Shown one piece after another: positions 17,067-26,352 of a DNA stretch of 38,165 nt. The notes under the pieces were generated by a model, which ran no database searches, was not told where the DNA came from, and saw nothing but the letters and a program-made list of their open reading frames with translations. Numbering within the stretch: position 1 is the stretch's first letter; every line of letters begins with the position of its first letter. Source of the stretch: Muribaculaceae bacterium (GTDB lineage: Bacteria > Bacteroidota > Bacteroidia > Bacteroidales > Muribaculaceae); NCBI GenBank assembly GCA_022510405.1, contig JAFLTP010000027.1, positions 1-38,165 on the forward strand. The letters are read 5' to 3'. Both the position numbers and the translations under genes were made by a program.

Positions 17067-19268
17067 ATGACCACTCAATCACAACAAAATTACAACAAGA
17101 TCAACAAACTTATTAATTCTTCCAGAATCAATGAATCCTTTCTATTGTTGAAGAATCAAATGAAAAATTATCCAACCCTGCAAAAGGAATTGGATAAATT
17201 AAGGAAGGAAGAAACGACATATAAGTATATGTTGGATTATATCTCGGAGGGTCATAACGATCCATCTCAGTTGGAAATGTTGGAACAAATCCGCGACAAT
17301 CTTTACAGAGCCAATGAACTGTTGCTGAGAGAAAATATCTTAAAAGACAGCAGCGACATATATTCATCCACTCGAAGAATGTTCAAATTAAGAGAGACCA
17401 CTCTGGAATCACTTTTAAATGATTACAATGGCGCGGTGGAGGAAATCTTCAAGGGAAAAAAAGAAGAAAGCCAGTCGATCATAACCCAAACTCAAGCAAA
17501 ATATCTTAGCGAGATTTTCAATTATGTATGGACTATGTTTGGTTGCGAAAATGCAGAATATGAAACCTTATCCAATGTTTTAGACAGCAATGAGTATCCG
17601 GAATATTTAAAATCGATTTTGATCTCCGCTATTGTGCTTGGCAATTTGACTTATTTTGACCCTGATTCCTTTGAGATTCTGTTGAACCTGTATGAAAACA
17701 CGGATTCAGTTCCTTTAAAGGCGAGGGCAATGGTAGGAATCGTCTTGATTTCATTGTTAAATTCCAAGAGACTTAAAGGCAACCTTCGTTTACGTTCCAG
17801 ATTGATTCTTTCAGGCGAGGATGAAAGTTTAAAAAAATTGGTGAACGAAGTCTTGATCAATATAATCCGTACTTATGATACAAAACGCATAGACAATAAA
17901 ATGCGCAACGAGGTAATACCAGGATTAATGAAAATCAATCCTGAGATTATCAATAAAATGCGTGACCTTGCCTCAGATTCTGAAAATTTCCTATCGGAGG
18001 GGAATCCGGAATGGGAAGACATAATAGAAGAAAGCGGAGTTGCGGATAAATTAAAGGAAATAAGCGATCTCCAATTAGAGGGAGCCGATGTAATGGTGAC
18101 AGCCTTTTCGAATCTCAAGGGTTTCCCGTTTTTTTCACAGCCTTCCAATTGGTTTCTCCCATTCACTCCGGGTTATTATGAATTCGCATCAATGCCCTTT
18201 GACAAGGATGAAGAAAATATGAAACGCCTCACATCAGTGATGTGTGATTCAGATTTACATTCATTTTTTCTATCCATGGGCACTATGCCGGAGGATAAAA
18301 GGAATTTGATGATCAGCAATCTTCAAAATCAAATGAAACAGGCCTATGAGGCAATGAGTGATGCAGTAGGAGAAACCGAGAGCCAGAGACTCTCGAAGAA
18401 GATAAGGCATAATCTGCAGGATATCTATAGATTTTTTAAGTTTTACCGAAAAAGGAATGATTTTTCGGATCCTTTTGAAAAGCCATTCGTTGCTAATGAT
18501 ATAGAAAATTTGATGTCGGTATATGACATTTCTCCAGATAATATAAAGTGGATCGCGGAATTTTATTTTAAAAACAAATATTATGCAGAGGCAGCCGGTC
18601 TCTATGAATTATTGGACAATATAGAACCCGGCAATTCGAATGTGTGGGAGAAAATTGGATACAGCAAAGAAAGGTTATCGCAATTCGATAAGGCTGTGGA
18701 ATGGTATAAAAAAAGCGAGATTCTTAATCCGGAGAACCAATGGTTGATAAAGCGCCTTGCAATCTCATTAAAAAATTCCGAGAAACCTGAAGAAGCAATT
18801 GAATATTATGAAAAGGCCCTTTCCAGCGAGCCGGAAAACTATCATCTTCTGATGAGCGCCGGTCAATGTCTGCTTTCAGGTGAAAGATATGGCGACGCAT
18901 TACAAAAGTTTTATCATGCTCAATATCTGAGGCCGGATAAAGCGGATGCTCAAAGGGCCGTGGCCTGGGCAGAATTATTATCAAAGAATTATGAGAAGGC
19001 AAGAATGCTTTATGAAAAAATATTGGAAGATAAGAATTCAGACAAAACGGATTATCTAAATGCTGCACATGGAGCCTTAGCTTCGGGAGATTTTAAATCT
19101 GCACTCCAACTTTATAAGGATTTTGTAGCGAAAACAGAAAATCAAGACATCACATCATTGGTGATAGCGTTTCGTGATGATGCAGATATTATTAAACAAT
19201 TAGGGATAAAAACCCAAGATCTACGTTTCATTGTGGATAAAATCAGATATGATCTGACGGGAGAATAA
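17067..19268 (+). CDS. Tetratricopeptide-repeat protein, function unknown
   Basis: A 733-residue cytoplasmic protein with no signal peptide or membrane segment. The N-terminal half is helical and not assignable. The C-terminal part (about residues 500-690) contains consecutive TPR units, for example the spans around ALYELLDNIEPGNSNVW, KAVEWYKKSEILNPEN and EAIEYYEKALSSEPEN, with the expected A/Y/P spacing. It probably works as a scaffold. It is divergent from the large STAND gene and convergent with dnaA, sharing a terminator. Whether it works with the STAND protein cannot be told from the sequence. Confidence 0.9.
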   Translation: MTTQSQQNYNKINKLINSSRINESFLLLKNQMKNYPTLQKELDKLRKEETTYKYMLDYISEGHNDPSQLEMLEQIRDNLYRANELLLRENILKDSSDIYSSTRRMFKLRETTLESLLNDYNGAVEEIFKGKKEESQSIITQTQAKYLSEIFNYVWTMFGCENAEYETLSNVLDSNEYPEYLKSILISAIVLGNLTYFDPDSFEILLNLYENTDSVPLKARAMVGIVLISLLNSKRLKGNLRLRSRLILSGEDESLKKLVNEVLINIIRTYDTKRIDNKMRNEVIPGLMKINPEIINKMRDLASDSENFLSEGNPEWEDIIEESGVADKLKEISDLQLEGADVMVTAFSNLKGFPFFSQPSNWFLPFTPGYYEFASMPFDKDEENMKRLTSVMCDSDLHSFFLSMGTMPEDKRNLMISNLQNQMKQAYEAMSDAVGETESQRLSKKIRHNLQDIYRFFKFYRKRNDFSDPFEKPFVANDIENLMSVYDISPDNIKWIAEFYFKNKYYAEAAGLYELLDNIEPGNSNVWEKIGYSKERLSQFDKAVEWYKKSEILNPENQWLIKRLAISLKNSEKPEEAIEYYEKALSSEPENYHLLMSAGQCLLSGERYGDALQKFYHAQYLRPDKADAQRAVAWAELLSKNYEKARMLYEKILEDKNSDKTDYLNAAHGALASGDFKSALQLYKDFVAKTENQDITSLVIAFRDDADIIKQLGIKTQDLRFIVDKIRYDLTGE

Positions 19269-19273
19269 AAATT

Positions 19274-19299
19274 AAGGCTTTCGAAGGCCTTATTTTTTT
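19274..19299. terminator. Shared terminator between the TPR gene and dnaA
   Basis: AAGGCTTTCGAAGGCCTT (19274-19291) folds into a stem and is followed by a T-rich run (19293-19299) on the plus strand. It terminates the TPR gene and overlaps the dnaA stop codon (19290-19292). Confidence 0.75.
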
Positions 19300-20693
19300 A
19301 AATCTTCTTCTATCGCATTAACGGCTTCTTGAAGATCTTTTGTGAAATTAACCCTATCTTCCACTGCTGAAATGCCATGTAGCACAGTGGTGTGAGAGCG
19401 ATTCAATTTCTGTCCTATTGCGCTGGAAGAAAGCGATGTCAATTTGTGACAAAGATACATTATAATCTGTCGGGCGTCAGCCACATCCCTAACCCTACTT
19501 TTAGAGAAAATCACGTCAGGACTAATATTATAGAATTCGGCCGTAGCCTCCACAATCATATCGAAATTGATGACTTTCTGTGCTTTAGGTCTCACAGTGT
19601 GTTTCATCACTTCCCGAGCGAGTTCCACTGTTATAGGACAATTCAAAGCGATAGAGCGTGTCAGGATACCCATGACGACACCTTCCAGTTCTCGCACGGA
19701 GCCGGTGCTATATTCGGCAATTAGATTGATAACTTCTTTAGAAAGACCCAATCCATTTTTGGAAGCCTTGAATTCCAAAATCTTCTTTTTTAGTTCGAGG
19801 TCAGGTTTTGGAAGTTCTTCGGTTATACCCCATTTGAATCTGTCGATCAATCTGTCGGCGATTCCATCGAGATCCATAGGACGCCTGTCGCAGGTGAAAA
19901 TGATGGCCTTACCATTCTGATGAAGATGGTTGAAAATCGCAAACAAAGCGTCGGTTGTTCCGGATTTGTGGCTTAATTCCTGCAGGTCGTCGATCAGCAA
20001 GACATCCATCTGCTGGAACCATTGAATGAAATAGGGAATTTCCTTTCGGATGTAAGCATTTTGGTAAAGTTGCTGGAACTGACGAAGAGTAACAAAACTC
20101 ACTTTAGCCCTGGGTCGACTTTCCTTCACCCTGATACCAATTGCCTGGATAAGATGGGTCTTCCCTACTCCGACATCACCATATAAGAAGAATGGATTGA
20201 AATCGTTTTTTCCCGGATTGTTGGCAATATACTCCGCTATGGTGAAAGGCAACTTATTACTTGCACCCACGCAATAGTTCTCGAATGTTAAGGCTTCGTT
20301 CAACTGGGGGTCAAAGTCAGGTTTAGTCTCCTTATGATCAATAATAGGAGAAGGAGCCTGCATAGACTGGATGAACTTATTCTTAACGGCCGGGCTTTGG
20401 GATGTTCCTGCGAGTTTTATCTTGGAATCCTTATCATTCTTAATTATTTCTATCTCATAATCAAGTTTGACAGAATTACCGAAAATTCTTCTCATCGAAG
20501 ATGTGAGTATGTTGTAGAACTCATACTCATATTTTTCAGCAAAGAATTCGGAAGGAAGTTTAAGAAGGAGTCTGTTATCGATGTAGGAAAGAGGTTCGGC
20601 AACACCAAACCAAGTTTTGGCTCTTTGTTCACCAATGTTATCAGCGATGATTTCCACCACCTTATTCCACAATATTTTGAAATCCTCTTTCAT
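19290..20693 (-). CDS. dnaA: Chromosomal replication initiator DnaA
   Basis: A 467-residue initiator that binds DnaA boxes and melts the origin. Domain I is about 1-85, a linker follows (85-130), then the AAA+ domain with Walker A GDVGVGKT (172-179) and Walker B VLLIDD (231-236). The C-terminal DNA-binding domain carries the signature around ADARQIIMYLCHKLT and the LNRSHTTVLHG recognition helix. Length is normal. It is convergent with the TPR gene. Upstream lies a very AT-rich region that could regulate it or form part of an origin. Confidence 0.98.
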   Translation of the reverse strand: MKEDFKILWNKVVEIIADNIGEQRAKTWFGVAEPLSYIDNRLLLKLPSEFFAEKYEYEFYNILTSSMRRIFGNSVKLDYEIEIIKNDKDSKIKLAGTSQSPAVKNKFIQSMQAPSPIIDHKETKPDFDPQLNEALTFENYCVGASNKLPFTIAEYIANNPGKNDFNPFFLYGDVGVGKTHLIQAIGIRVKESRPRAKVSFVTLRQFQQLYQNAYIRKEIPYFIQWFQQMDVLLIDDLQELSHKSGTTDALFAIFNHLHQNGKAIIFTCDRRPMDLDGIADRLIDRFKWGITEELPKPDLELKKKILEFKASKNGLGLSKEVINLIAEYSTGSVRELEGVVMGILTRSIALNCPITVELAREVMKHTVRPKAQKVINFDMIVEATAEFYNISPDVIFSKSRVRDVADARQIIMYLCHKLTSLSSSAIGQKLNRSHTTVLHGISAVEDRVNFTKDLQEAVNAIEEDLKK

Positions 20694-20873
20694 TGCAAAA
20701 GCTCATCGAAATGGATTACAAAATAACTATAAAAAAAGTTGAAAAAAAAGTTTTTTTTCTATTGCAAAAATCGATTTTTTATTATGCATATGTATCTCAG
20801 CCAATTAAAAAATTAAAAAATTTTATCCAAAATTTTTTAATAATCATTCCATTGCGAAATGTTAAAATTAACA
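20694..20873. other. AT-rich region upstream of dnaA
   Basis: About 180 bp with very few G or C and long A and T runs (for example 20742-20758). One near-consensus DnaA box, TTATCCAAA, lies at 20823-20831 (one mismatch to TTATCCACA); a second weaker match lies on the minus strand at 20889-20881. No box cluster is visible. It may hold the dnaA promoter. Confidence 0.4.
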
Positions 20874-20907
20874 AAGAGCCATTGGATAAAAAACACCAAT
20901 GGCTCTT
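20874..20907 (-). terminator. Terminator of the amidase-MCE operon
   Basis: Perfect 12-bp inverted repeat AAGAGCCATTGG (20874-20885) and CCAATGGCTCTT (20896-20907) with a 10-base loop, followed on the minus strand by a T-rich tail. It lies 24 bp after the MCE stop. Confidence 0.85.
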
Positions 20908-20931
20908 GTAATCATTCTGTAATTTTTTGAA

Positions 20932-21834
20932 TCACAACAATTTTATACTGATGTATCTCTTTGGATTTTTCTTTATGTCAATAATAAGCGAATCGATATC
21001 AGCTGTGAGACGATTCAATTTGTCATAAAGTTCCGAATCCTGTGTCAATTCCCCCAAAGTGGAATTAGGATTATTGAGATTACCGGTGAACTTAACCAGA
21101 TTGGCGGTAAGACCATTCACATTTTCCACCGTCTGATTCAAGGGCAATCTGTTGAGTTCTCGTGAAAGAACATTGAGATTAGCGGTTATAGTATCCAGGT
21201 TAGTTACAGCAATGTTGGCTCCATTGACCAGATTAGGGACCTGGCGATTCATCAAAAGATTTAAACTATGGCTTGTAGAGGACAAATTAGCAGTGATTGT
21301 CTCTATATTTTTAATTGAAGCGGCAAGAGCGGGGTCAGAAACCAAATTATTGACAGAAACCAAGAGGCTATCAATTTTAGGCACCATAGCGGAGACGGCA
21401 GGAAGCACATCGTTGCTGAGACTTGCCATCAAATCCGGAGTAGAACCCGACATAATTTCGGAACCCAGAGGCAGCATTTCGGAGCTTTGTCCCAATTTTA
21501 TGTCAATAAAACTACCACTCAAAAGAGTTGTACCTATCAAGGCTTTAGAATCTACAGGAAGATGAAGTTCCTTATTCAAAGCCATCAGGACTTCGATTTT
21601 ACCGGGATTCTGATAATTAAAATTAATTTCCCTAACCTGTCCTACCTTGTAACCATCAATCAAAACCGGGGCTGCAATCTCGAGCCCTTCCACATTTTCA
21701 TATTGTGCCACATAGAAGTTAGACGGTTTGAAAACATTAATACCTTTAAGGAATTCTATTCCAAAACAAAGGATTAAAATTGCCACAGCCACACAGAGAC
21801 CAATGATAACTTCCTTAGTAAAAAACCTCTTCAT
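20932..21834 (-). CDS. MCE/MlaD family protein
   Basis: A 300-residue protein with one N-terminal membrane anchor (about 9-27) and a single MlaD/MCE domain (about 38-115; VEGLEIAAPVLIDGYKVGQV at 48-67). The rest is helical and probably coiled-coil. MCE proteins form hexameric rings that carry lipids between inner and outer membrane. The partner ATPase and permease (MlaF/MlaE) are not in the window. It follows the amidase gene by 14 bp and shares its transcript. Confidence 0.93.
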   Translation of the reverse strand: MKRFFTKEVIIGLCVAVAILILCFGIEFLKGINVFKPSNFYVAQYENVEGLEIAAPVLIDGYKVGQVREINFNYQNPGKIEVLMALNKELHLPVDSKALIGTTLLSGSFIDIKLGQSSEMLPLGSEIMSGSTPDLMASLSNDVLPAVSAMVPKIDSLLVSVNNLVSDPALAASIKNIETITANLSSTSHSLNLLMNRQVPNLVNGANIAVTNLDTITANLNVLSRELNRLPLNQTVENVNGLTANLVKFTGNLNNPNSTLGELTQDSELYDKLNRLTADIDSLIIDIKKNPKRYISIKLL

Positions 21835-21848
21835 CTCTTTTGATTTTT

Positions 21849-23321
21849 TTATTGGTTAACCCGAATGCTTTTCTGACTTGAGACGATGAAAGCGTCAGGA
21901 ATCTTTTTTCTTACATCTGCCAACACAGCTTCCAGTTCAGCCCTGTCTGTGCTCTCACCGTAATAATATTTATATAGATTATTTTCTTTAAAGGTGGTTA
22001 TCGGAGCCAGTCCGCAAAATCTTGTATTCCCTTGACTCAACAGGTCGGTGGAAGCAAGGATCTGTATCTTATAGACAGTGACAAGTTTATTAACCTTTGC
22101 ATTGTAGGCATCATCTTTTCTATTTTTAGACTTAGGCTCCTCTTTCTTTTTCTTTTCGGCTTTTGGTTTCTTTTCTTTTTTATTCTTTTTATTGTCTTTT
22201 TTCACTTCCTGTTCCTGCTGCTTCGCCATGGCAAGATAGTCTTGCTCCTTCACCTCAGACTCTGTAACTTTATTTGCATATTCCCTATTATTAGAGAATA
22301 TCAAATCGGATTTTTCGAACGACCTGTTGTTGGATAGTTCCCTTGCTGCAGAAGATCTTCTTCTTCTTTTATCGGACTTCTTTATTACCGGGGAAGAAAC
22401 TTTATGAGTTCTCGTTTTCGCAGTGGCCACAGGTATGTCAGAAGTGATTGAGTAGGTTTCTTCCAAATTAGATTCGGAATCTTCTACATAAGTATCCGAC
22501 AAAACATCCGAACCGGTGGTGTTTACAGTTTTTCTCCAAGAAGATTCATATTTTTGAACTGCTTTGAATATAGCTTCCGCCATCTCTTTGGCACCTTTAT
22601 CGGAAGATATATATTTGGCAGATTCAGGATTACATATAAAATCCAATTCCACAAGCACCGACGGCATTGAAGTGGCCCAAAGAACCCAAAATCCGGCTTG
22701 ATGTACGCCACGATTCTGTCTGCCGATATTCACGAGTTCATTTTCCACATTTTCAGCAAACTTTATGCTTTGTGCCAAATTCTTTTTCTGGGCCATCTCA
22801 AAAATGATGTAACTTTCATCACGCTGAGGGTCAAAGCCACTATATTTCTGTTCATAGTCTTGTTCAAGTTCTATTACAGAATTTTCTCTCATGGCAACTT
22901 CGAGATTATTCTCATCCTTATGAAGGCCGAGAGTATAAACCGAACTACCGGCTATATTTTTGCGGTTGCGGTTCTTTTTGTCTACAGAATTTGTATGTAT
23001 TGAAATGAAGATATCACCCTGTGATTTATTAGCCTTATCGGCTCGTTGTTGCAATGTGAGATAAGTATCGTCATCCCTTGTCATCACAACTTTAGTATTC
23101 TTTAATTTTTTCTTGATTAGAGACTCAAGATTTTTCGCCACTTTTAGGTTGATATCTTTTTCTTTGACACCATTGTCGGCCGCGCCAATGTCTTTTCCTC
23201 CATGGCCGGCATCTATCACAACGGTGAAATTCTTATTGTTATCAGTCTTTGCATGAGCTGCAAAGATGCAAACAAAAGATATAGATACAATTATTATATA
23301 TTTATAAAATGCTTTGAGCAT
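21849..23321 (-). CDS. N-acetylmuramoyl-L-alanine amidase (Amidase_3) with C-terminal SPOR-like domain
   Basis: A 490-residue exported zinc amidase that cuts the bond between MurNAc and the peptide stem. A signal peptide covers about 1-24. The Amidase_3 domain (about 31-260) has zinc ligands His40 (DAGHGG), Glu54 and His109 (SIHTNS), and the catalytic Glu225 (VLVELDF). A long Lys/Glu-rich linker (about 370-415) leads to a C-terminal domain (about 420-488; start YKIQILAS) resembling SPOR, which binds denuded septal glycan. A role in daughter-cell separation is likely. First gene of a two-gene operon with the MCE gene. Confidence 0.94.
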   Translation of the reverse strand: MLKAFYKYIIIVSISFVCIFAAHAKTDNNKNFTVVIDAGHGGKDIGAADNGVKEKDINLKVAKNLESLIKKKLKNTKVVMTRDDDTYLTLQQRADKANKSQGDIFISIHTNSVDKKNRNRKNIAGSSVYTLGLHKDENNLEVAMRENSVIELEQDYEQKYSGFDPQRDESYIIFEMAQKKNLAQSIKFAENVENELVNIGRQNRGVHQAGFWVLWATSMPSVLVELDFICNPESAKYISSDKGAKEMAEAIFKAVQKYESSWRKTVNTTGSDVLSDTYVEDSESNLEETYSITSDIPVATAKTRTHKVSSPVIKKSDKRRRRSSAARELSNNRSFEKSDLIFSNNREYANKVTESEVKEQDYLAMAKQQEQEVKKDNKKNKKEKKPKAEKKKKEEPKSKNRKDDAYNAKVNKLVTVYKIQILASTDLLSQGNTRFCGLAPITTFKENNLYKYYYGESTDRAELEAVLADVRKKIPDAFIVSSQKSIRVNQ

Positions 23322-23343
23322 GCTTCTATTCCTAAATTAATCA

Positions 23344-23351
23344 CAAAATTA
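23344..23351 (-). promoter_or_regulatory. -7 promoter element for the amidase-MCE operon
   Basis: Minus-strand TAATTTTG, 22 bp before the amidase ATG. It mirrors the TAATTTTG at 23366-23373 that serves the divergent methyltransferase. Confidence 0.65.
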
Positions 23352-23365
23352 CAAAAAATTTTGCT

Positions 23366-23373
23366 TAATTTTG
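23366..23373 (+). promoter_or_regulatory. -7 promoter element for the THUMP-like methyltransferase
   Basis: Plus-strand TAATTTTG, 25 bp before the ATG at 23399. Confidence 0.65.
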
Positions 23374-23398
23374 ACATAATATCTATTTAGGCTTCGGA

Positions 23399-24604
23399 AT
23401 GGCGGTTATTAATCAGGATTTTTTTGATTTTATTGAAAAAAACAAGGATAAGGATCCAAGTCAATTAAGACTGGCTCTTAAACAGAAAGACTATAATTTC
23501 GATCTTGATTTCGCTATAACGCAGATAGAATGTAGAAAAAAGACTGCCGGTAAATTAAAAGATTTCTTGTCTTATCCTAAATTTATTTTTCCGGACGCCA
23601 TAAGCGCCGAACAATCTTCTCATCAAGCCGTCGCTAAATATCATTCCAAACTGAAATCGGGAACGCTCAGGGTATTGGATATGACAGCCGGGTTAGGAAT
23701 CGATGCAATATCTTTCGCTCAAAACGGAGCGTTGGTGACTGCCATTGAATTAAATCCATTAAAAGCGGAAATACTTCAAATTAATGTCCGTAACTTGGAT
23801 TTGTCAAAATTAGAGACTTTAGCCGGGGATTCAATAGAATATCTTAAAAATACAGATTTACATTATGATGTTATCTTTGTGGATCCTTCAAGGCGTGGAG
23901 ATGCAAATAAAAGATTATATAATTTAAGGGATTGCAGTCCGGATGTGCTTAACAACCAAGAAATATTGCTGCAACATGCAGACAAGGTTTTGATAAAGGC
24001 CTCTCCTCTTCTTGATTTAACACAAACCTTAAAAGACTTTCAAAATATTACAGCTATAAGGACAATAGGGGTTAAAGGTGAATGCAAGGAACTTTTGATT
24101 GAATTGGACTCCAATAGAGAAAATCGGGAAATAATTATCGAAGCTATAAATCTCGATAATGACGGTAATATTTTATCGGAGTTTTCAGACGAGTTGAGAA
24201 ACGAGGAGACACAAGCGGTTGAATATGCCACTGAAAAGGAACTGACATCTGAAGTGTTTATATTGGAACCTTCGGCAATGGTTATGAAACTTCAACCATG
24301 GAACTCGATATGTAGAAAGTTTAACGCAAAAAAATTAGGTAAATCTTCACACATTTTTCTAACAACTCAACCACCGGAAAAATTTCCGGGAAGAGTGACC
24401 AAACTTAAAAAGATAATAAAAAAACAAGACCGGAAAACCTTGTCAGGAATTCCGGCCTCGGTGATTTCACGCAATCACCCTCTTTTCTCTGAAGAAATTA
24501 GAAAATCATTCAAATTGAAAGAGGGTGATCAAAATTTTATCTATGCCACTCGTTTAGGGGAAAAACCGATCATGTTTCTAACAGAAACGTTTCAGAACCT
24601 ATAA
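23399..24604 (+). CDS. THUMP-like class I SAM-dependent methyltransferase (PG1098 family)
   Basis: A 401-residue protein of the Bacteroidetes family typified by Porphyromonas gingivalis PG1098. The Rossmann methyltransferase core starts with VLDMTAGLGIDAISFA (92-107), has the acidic SAM-binding residue in AIELNP (115-120) and a DPSRR motif (162-166) at the position where RNA methyltransferases have (D/N)PP(Y/F). A C-terminal THUMP-like part (about 290-395) suggests an RNA substrate, which is not known. The last 13 bp overlap the convergent FadL-like gene. Confidence 0.9.
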   Translation: MAVINQDFFDFIEKNKDKDPSQLRLALKQKDYNFDLDFAITQIECRKKTAGKLKDFLSYPKFIFPDAISAEQSSHQAVAKYHSKLKSGTLRVLDMTAGLGIDAISFAQNGALVTAIELNPLKAEILQINVRNLDLSKLETLAGDSIEYLKNTDLHYDVIFVDPSRRGDANKRLYNLRDCSPDVLNNQEILLQHADKVLIKASPLLDLTQTLKDFQNITAIRTIGVKGECKELLIELDSNRENREIIIEAINLDNDGNILSEFSDELRNEETQAVEYATEKELTSEVFILEPSAMVMKLQPWNSICRKFNAKKLGKSSHIFLTTQPPEKFPGRVTKLKKIIKKQDRKTLSGIPASVISRNHPLFSEEIRKSFKLKEGDQNFIYATRLGEKPIMFLTETFQNL

Positions 24605-26304
24605 CCAGCCGACAGCACAATCTGATTGTTGGTAAAAGATAATTTAGATTGTGGAGAAGGAATCTGGGGATAATCGGGATCGGGTGTGAAAGCATGGTAT
24701 TCAGAACCCATATGTTTATATACATATGCTAAGTCTACATACACATGTTGATACCGGTATCCGAGTCCGACAGTGACATAATTCGTGTTGTTGTCGAAAC
24801 GGTAACTTGGCTGTGTGCCTGCCGTATAAATTATTTCCTTATTGTTTGCCGCTTCTTTTCTTACCGGAGAAGAAACGTTGGCATATCCTGCCCTTATACT
24901 GAATGCAGAAGTCGGTTTGAATTCAACACCTACCCTGAAAGTGTTTGATGACTTATAATAGGTGGCAATATCCATATTTTCATATGCATATGGGTCGTTA
25001 GGATTCAGGAATCCTGAATATGCTACAGGACCCGTGTTTTGGATTGAATAAGGGAAATAATCATACCAACCGTCATTATAAAAGGTTGGTTCTGAATAAT
25101 GCATTTTTCCATAATTGGCCCATTCATAATCAAAAGACAATATGAGATTGTTACCAATAACGCCGGCAGCACTTGCAATAATTTTCCAAGGAGTGCGGAA
25201 ATTATAACTGTTATAACCTAAATAACCGTTGTTTACGGTTGCAGAACCTTCTTCTTCGCCACCATAACGATAATTAACTGTTGCGCCGAACTCCTCATTC
25301 AAATTATACCATGTTGGAGTGTGAAAAGCGAAACCAAGACGCAATGCTTGAACCGGTTTAACGATAAATCCCAGCTGATATTTGAAACCTGTGCCCGATA
25401 AACTATAAATATTGCTTAGGTTCCAATCAGCTGTGGTTCTCACAAAACTGTTGTCGACTGAAGGAACCAACGCATTATTGAGGTTTTCTCCCCATAAAGC
25501 ACTTAGTCGGTAGTTGATATTCACTATATCAAAATTCATACCCCAATAAAGCACATTTGAGATATTACCTCCGAACACGATATTGTAATCGTTTGTACCG
25601 CCCCATTCCTGCATCATGAAAGTCGCTGAACCGGTAGTGTTCTGACCGGTCATTGAATTATTGTCCCACAAACCATACCAATTAGTTCTGCCTGTTGTAG
25701 GATCCAGATCCGGGGAAATCAAATAAGAATCATATCCCAAGATTGTGAGCCAGGGAGCTGCATAGTCATTATAACCGGGATTATAGGGATCATAATCATT
25801 ATCTGAGACCACATCACCTTCTGTAAGATCATTTGCATTCGCCAAGCCTGCTATATAATTACTCATTGAAGTCCTCAAGGTGTTGATATTTCCGCCAAAC
25901 ACCCGGTTGAATGAAGCACCTTTATTGTAAGTGAATCCAAAATTCAGATTAGGGAAGGTGGTGCTCGGAAGTCGCATAGTAAGAACCGCGCCAAGATTGT
26001 TAAGAAGGAATTTGGTCTGGTCCATGCTATACTTTGCACCGTCGGCCTGTGAATTTGAACTTTGAAGATCAAGGTCGAGGGTAAAACCTATATCACTGCT
26101 CCGGTAAACTCCGATGCCGGCAGGGTTTTGGGATATAGAAGAAAGATCGCCTCCCAAAGCGCCGAAAGCTCCGGCCATACCCATATATCTTGCCGTACCC
26201 TTTAAATCCGGTTGAGAAATATTATAGGCATCAATCGCTCCTTGTGCCATGGCCACTCCTCCGGAAGCTGACAAAAAGGACAATATTATTATAGTTTTCT
26301 TCAT
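24592..26304 (-). CDS. FadL/OmpP1-like outer membrane beta-barrel protein
   Basis: A 570-residue protein with a signal peptide (about 1-20, ending AMA/Q). The mature start (YNISQPDLKGTARYMGMAGA, then GGDLSSISQNPAGIG) is the N-terminal hatch typical of the FadL/OmpP1/TodX group, which imports hydrophobic compounds. The body alternates aromatic and polar residues and ends in LSAGYRF with a terminal Phe, as outer membrane barrels do. Relatives are sometimes labelled hemin receptors without strong proof. It lies 48 bp downstream of the Gly/Trp-rich gene, with a G tract between them. Confidence 0.88.
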   Translation of the reverse strand: MKKTIIILSFLSASGGVAMAQGAIDAYNISQPDLKGTARYMGMAGAFGALGGDLSSISQNPAGIGVYRSSDIGFTLDLDLQSSNSQADGAKYSMDQTKFLLNNLGAVLTMRLPSTTFPNLNFGFTYNKGASFNRVFGGNINTLRTSMSNYIAGLANANDLTEGDVVSDNDYDPYNPGYNDYAAPWLTILGYDSYLISPDLDPTTGRTNWYGLWDNNSMTGQNTTGSATFMMQEWGGTNDYNIVFGGNISNVLYWGMNFDIVNINYRLSALWGENLNNALVPSVDNSFVRTTADWNLSNIYSLSGTGFKYQLGFIVKPVQALRLGFAFHTPTWYNLNEEFGATVNYRYGGEEEGSATVNNGYLGYNSYNFRTPWKIIASAAGVIGNNLILSFDYEWANYGKMHYSEPTFYNDGWYDYFPYSIQNTGPVAYSGFLNPNDPYAYENMDIATYYKSSNTFRVGVEFKPTSAFSIRAGYANVSSPVRKEAANNKEIIYTAGTQPSYRFDNNTNYVTVGLGYRYQHVYVDLAYVYKHMGSEYHAFTPDPDYPQIPSPQSKLSFTNNQIVLSAGYRF

Positions 26305-26342
26305 CTTGACACTCTTATTTTCATTATTAATTTTAATACTCT

Positions 26343-26352
26343 GGGGGGGGGG
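26343..26352. repeat. Homopolymeric tract of ten G
   Basis: Ten consecutive G on the plus strand (C on the minus, coding strand), directly after the stop codon of the Gly/Trp-rich gene (26353-26355) and 38 bp before the FadL-like ATG. Such tracts vary in length by slippage. Here the change would be in the leader or promoter spacing, not in a coding frame. Confidence 0.9.

Noticed and set aside
12226..19268. Classic defence island
   Set aside because: Neighbours on both sides are housekeeping genes (proS, DUF4293, dnaA), with no transposase, toxin-antitoxin or restriction genes; the STAND protein must be judged alone.
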